The position numbers and the translations under genes are program-made. Shown piece after piece: positions 5,854 through 8,309 of a stretch of 8,309 nucleotides of DNA; positions within the stretch are counted from its first letter, which is position 1; every line of letters begins with the position of its first letter. The stretch comes from an uncultured Lachnospiraceae bacterium (GTDB lineage Bacteria > Bacillota > Clostridia > Lachnospirales > Lachnospiraceae), in assembly GCA_945643825.1 (NCBI GenBank), contig CALZEZ010000046.1, positions 1 to 8,309 of the forward strand. The letters are read 5' to 3'. Under the pieces are notes generated by a model. It searched no databases and had not been told where the DNA came from. It saw only the letters and a list, made by a program, of their open reading frames with translations.

Positions 5854-7296
5854 ATGGAAAAAATGACTAAATGCCTACGTGACAATAAAGCATATTTTGA
5901 TGAAAAGCTTCAGGTAAATAAGAGCTTTGACATCATCAACCGAACCATGAAAATCGGCGGCAAAGATAGCGTGATTTACTTCATTGATGGTTTCTGCAAG
6001 GATGATCTGATGCAGAAAATGCTGCAGTTCTTTGTCGGACTAAAGAATGAGGAAATGTCGACAACAGCCGCTGATATGATACATGACATTGTTCCGCATG
6101 TGGAGGTCGAAACGTCTGATGATTGGCAATATATCACTCACAATGTGCTAAGTGGTGTACTGCTGTTGCTGATTGATGGTTATGATGAAGGAATCCTTAT
6201 CGACTCGAGAACCTATCCCGCGAGAAGTGTCAGTGAGCCGGACAAGGATAAGGTTCTTCGCGGTTCGAAGGATGGATTTGTCGAAACCGTCATCTTCAAT
6301 ACTGCACTTATCCGAAGACGAATCCGAAGCACCGATCTAAGAATGGAAATTCAAAACGCCGGAAAGAGCTCCGAAACCGATATTGTACTGTGCTATATGG
6401 ACTCCCGTGTCGACCATAAATTTTTAGATGAAATAAAGAACAGAATCGCGAATATTCAGGTGGATGCCCTGACATTAAATCAGGAAAGTCTTGCAGAATG
6501 TATCTATCAGAGACGCTGGTATAATCCCTTTCCTAAATTCAAGTTTACGGAGCGCCCAGACACGGCATCTGCGCAAATCTTAGAGGGTGACATTGTGATT
6601 TTAGTAGACAACTCTCCCTCCGCAATGATTCTTCCTACCAGTATTTTTGATATGATAGAGGAAGCAGATGACTATTATTTTCCTCCTGTTACCGGTTCCT
6701 ATCTGAGAATCGCAAGATTTTTTATCTCCTTCCTGACCTACTTTCTGACACCAACTTTTTTGCTGCTTACCATGTATCCGCAATGGATACCCAAGAGCTT
6801 TGATTTTGTCAAGATTCAGGATCCGGTCAATATCCCGCTTATTTTTCAGTTTCTGATCTTGGAATTAGCTATTGACGGACTAAAGCTTGCTGCAATCAAC
6901 ACACCCGGTATGCTTACCACACCACTCTCTGTTATGGCAGCGCTTGTTCTCGGAGAATTCTCAGTTAACAGTGGCTGGTTCAATTCAGAGGTTATGCTTT
7001 ATATGGCTTTTGTTGCCATCGCAAACTATACACAGAATAGCTACGAGCTAGGTTATGCGATGAAATTCATGCGCATTATCACCTTGATCGCTACTTCTAT
7101 CTTTGGTGTATGGGGATATGCAGGGGCCGTTCTCTTTACGTTCTGCTGTCTGCTATTCAACAAAACAATAACCGGTCAAAGTTATTTATATCCTCTGATT
7201 CCATTTGATGGAAACATGCTGCTAAAGCGACTGTTCCGGCAGCGTTTACCGGGCTCCTATCCAAACCCCAAAAGAGAAAAAAGCGATGCCTCATAA
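5854..7296 (+). CDS. spoVAF: SpoVAF-like spore germination protein (GerA family A subunit)
   Basis: The product is 480 residues from the ATG at 5854. It is a GerA-family membrane protein of the spore inner membrane. The first 280 residues are soluble and contain SpoVAF-like signatures: YFIDGFCKDD near 42-51, SRTYPARS near 118-125, RGSKDGFVE (136-144) with NTALIRRRIR (149-158), and YNPFPKFKFTERPD (223-236) with LEGDIVILVDNSPS (243-256). About five or six hydrophobic segments follow: roughly 285-308, 328-348, 358-376, 378-393 and a long stretch at 404-435 that may be two. The tail is basic. These matches fit B. subtilis SpoVAF better than GerAA in my memory, but a search is needed to separate them. 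Bacillus SpoVAF contributes to germination; GerA A subunits form ion channels. No GerAB or GerAC gene follows and no other spoVA gene is visible, so it is an orphan here. Its stop codon lies in the loop of a terminator hairpin. Confidence 0.87.
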   Translation: MEKMTKCLRDNKAYFDEKLQVNKSFDIINRTMKIGGKDSVIYFIDGFCKDDLMQKMLQFFVGLKNEEMSTTAADMIHDIVPHVEVETSDDWQYITHNVLSGVLLLLIDGYDEGILIDSRTYPARSVSEPDKDKVLRGSKDGFVETVIFNTALIRRRIRSTDLRMEIQNAGKSSETDIVLCYMDSRVDHKFLDEIKNRIANIQVDALTLNQESLAECIYQRRWYNPFPKFKFTERPDTASAQILEGDIVILVDNSPSAMILPTSIFDMIEEADDYYFPPVTGSYLRIARFFISFLTYFLTPTFLLLTMYPQWIPKSFDFVKIQDPVNIPLIFQFLILELAIDGLKLAAINTPGMLTTPLSVMAALVLGEFSVNSGWFNSEVMLYMAFVAIANYTQNSYELGYAMKFMRIITLIATSIFGVWGYAGAVLFTFCCLLFNKTITGQSYLYPLIPFDGNMLLKRLFRQRLPGSYPNPKREKSDAS

Positions 7297-7309
7297 TAAG
7301 CATCGCTTT
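7280..7309. terminator. Bidirectional terminator between convergent spoVAF and dut
   Basis: AAAGCGATGC (7280-7289) pairs perfectly with GCATCGCTTT (7300-7309) around a ten-base loop. Read leftwards, the stem is followed by TTTTTTCTC (7282-7274), a convincing intrinsic terminator for nrdG-dut, whose last stop is at 7316-7318. Read rightwards, the tail is only TTT then ACAT, so termination of spoVAF is likely weaker. The left arm is inside the spoVAF coding sequence and the spoVAF stop (7294-7296) falls in the loop. Confidence 0.82.
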
Positions 7310-7315
7310 ACATAG

Positions 7316-7753
7316 CTAATTAATTCCCGTGCTTCCGAATCCACCTCTTGAAGGACCATCCAGACTCTCAACCTCCTCAAAGGTGATCTTAGGCTGATGC
7401 TTCTGAATACGAAATTGGCAGATGCGATCGTTTACATGAATCTCGGTATCGCGAACCGCATAGACAGGATATCGATAGACATCCTCATTGCCGCAGTATG
7501 TCTCATCAATTACACCAATGCTGTTGGTTTGAATCAATCCAAAGTTTTTAAAGGTAGAGCTTCGAGGTGCAATAATCGCCTCATAGCCCTCAGGAAGCTT
7601 CATGGAAACGCCTAGATTAATGAGCTTAAACTCTCCCTTTTTCAATACCACGTCTTCAGCAGCTCGTAAATCAATCCAATCACTCTTTCCATCAATATAT
7701 GTCAATTTATCGATCTTATCACTATGATATTTAATCTGTATCTTTTCCGTCAT
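7316..7753 (-). CDS. dut: dUTP diphosphatase (trimeric dUTPase)
   Basis: This enzyme hydrolyses dUTP to dUMP and pyrophosphate, keeping uracil out of DNA and feeding dTMP synthesis. The 145-residue protein has the five motifs of the homotrimeric dUTPase family in order: I, WIDLRA (26-31); II, PRSSTFK (63-69); III, GVIDETYCGN (80-89), with the catalytic Asp83 and the base-stacking Tyr86; IV, DRICQFRI (109-116); V, RGGFGSTG (136-143), the glycine-rich flexible arm that closes over the phosphates. Length is normal. The ATG at 7753 is the only sensible start; AGGAGAGG upstream is rather distant, about 12 bases. It lies 30 bases after nrdG, so the two are probably one operon for deoxynucleotide supply, ending at the 7280-7309 terminator. 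Phages carry similar enzymes, but the neighbours are all chromosomal and nothing suggests a prophage. Confidence 0.97.
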   Translation of the reverse strand: MTEKIQIKYHSDKIDKLTYIDGKSDWIDLRAAEDVVLKKGEFKLINLGVSMKLPEGYEAIIAPRSSTFKNFGLIQTNSIGVIDETYCGNEDVYRYPVYAVRDTEIHVNDRICQFRIQKHQPKITFEEVESLDGPSRGGFGSTGIN

Positions 7754-7783
7754 CGTCCAAACAATCCTCTCCTGTCTATCGCA

Positions 7784-8309
7784 TTAGGAACAGCAGCCAC
7801 ACTCAGTTTCAATCTGGATACTGGCAGTCTCCCTGTCATACTCTGCGCAGTGAAGTATGACCTTCTGCTGCGGATCAGCTAGTGTTTTCTTTACATCAAT
7901 GACACGCTGATTCCGGCTTCCCTTCCAACGCAGGGTATTATCCTTTTGCTCAACAATAAACTCTCCGTCCACCAGAACATCCACATACTGCATCATCGGA
8001 TCATTCTTGATTTCTTCCCATAATGCACCTGTATAAAGCCAGATTGTCTTTTTAGGATATTCCTTATGAATCTGACTCATCAGTTCCCTGACACCTGCAA
8101 TATTCGCCGGATGCAAGGGGTCTCCGCCACTAAAGGTGATTCCGCTGATGTAGCTCTTATCAAGCTGATCAAAGATTTCCTGTCTTGCTGCATCGTCAAA
8201 TGCCAGCCCGCCTTCGGGATCCCATGTAATAGGATTCTGACATTCCTTACAGCAATGATCACATCCGGCAACCCACAGGACGACTCTCAATCCGTCTCCA
8301 TTCAGCATA
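7784..8309 (-). CDS. nrdG: Anaerobic ribonucleoside-triphosphate reductase activating protein (5' end cut by window edge)
   Basis: NrdG is a radical-SAM enzyme that installs the glycyl radical on the class III ribonucleotide reductase NrdD, allowing deoxynucleotide synthesis without oxygen. The visible 174 residues start MLNGDGLRVVLWVAGC. The radical-SAM cluster motif CxxxCxxC is Cys16, Cys20 and Cys23 in GCDHCCKECQNP, with an extra Cys at 19. SGGDPL (60-65) is the SAM-binding GGE-like motif with Asp in place of Glu. The C-terminus ends in ECGCCS. Known NrdG proteins carry about ten residues before the region seen here, so the Met at 8308 is probably internal and the true start lies beyond the right edge. 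The reductase gene nrdD is commonly adjacent and may be just outside; that is inference. dut follows 30 bases downstream on the same strand. Confidence 0.95.
   Translation of the reverse strand, partial: MLNGDGLRVVLWVAGCDHCCKECQNPITWDPEGGLAFDDAARQEIFDQLDKSYISGITFSGGDPLHPANIAGVRELMSQIHKEYPKKTIWLYTGALWEEIKNDPMMQYVDVLVDGEFIVEQKDNTLRWKGSRNQRVIDVKKTLADPQQKVILHCAEYDRETASIQIETECGCCS

Noticed and set aside
1..8309. Mobile elements, prophage, CRISPR, toxin-antitoxin or defence system
   Set aside because: No transposase, integrase, repeat-spacer array or paired small toxin genes are visible; the UvrD-like helicase and dut have ordinary chromosomal neighbours.

Overview
The window looks like a chromosomal segment of an anaerobic, endospore-forming member of the Clostridia, most likely Lachnospiraceae or a close relative. 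The signs are a cotJABC spore-coat operon, a SpoVAF/GerA-type germination protein, a monomeric [FeFe] hydrogenase of the group B1 type, and an anaerobic ribonucleotide reductase activase (NrdG). The placement rests on gene content and remembered family resemblance, not on a search.

Layout. Positions 1-1627 (minus) hold the N-terminal two thirds of a UvrD/PcrA-like SF1 helicase that runs off the left edge. Positions 1581-3044 (minus) are gltX and 3064-4548 (minus) are the hydrogenase. These three genes read leftwards as hydrogenase, gltX, helicase, with a 19-base gap and then an overlap, so they are probably one transcript. A 136-base divergent intergenic region (4549-4684) separates them from a rightward sporulation block: cotJA (4685-4855), cotJB (4852-5118), cotJC (5122-5751), a hairpin (5761-5792), and spoVAF (5854-7296). 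A bidirectional terminator hairpin at 7280-7309 ends spoVAF and the convergent minus-strand pair nrdG (7784 to right edge) and dut (7316-7753).

How the genes fit together. cotJABC encodes inner-coat proteins including a manganese-catalase-like CotJC, and spoVAF encodes a spore inner-membrane germination factor, so 4685-7296 is a spore structure and germination block. nrdG and dut both serve deoxynucleotide supply: NrdG activates the oxygen-sensitive class III reductase and Dut removes dUTP while supplying dUMP. The hydrogenase-gltX-helicase set mixes redox, translation and DNA-repair functions with no obvious common pathway.

The window is gene-dense and has no intergenic stretch above 300 bases. 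I see no mobile element, CRISPR array, tRNA or rRNA, and no convincing undescribed multi-gene system. The points most worth a second look are the poorly understood group B hydrogenase in an operon with gltX, and the cotJC/spoVAF junction, where genes expected in different sporulation compartments sit head to tail.
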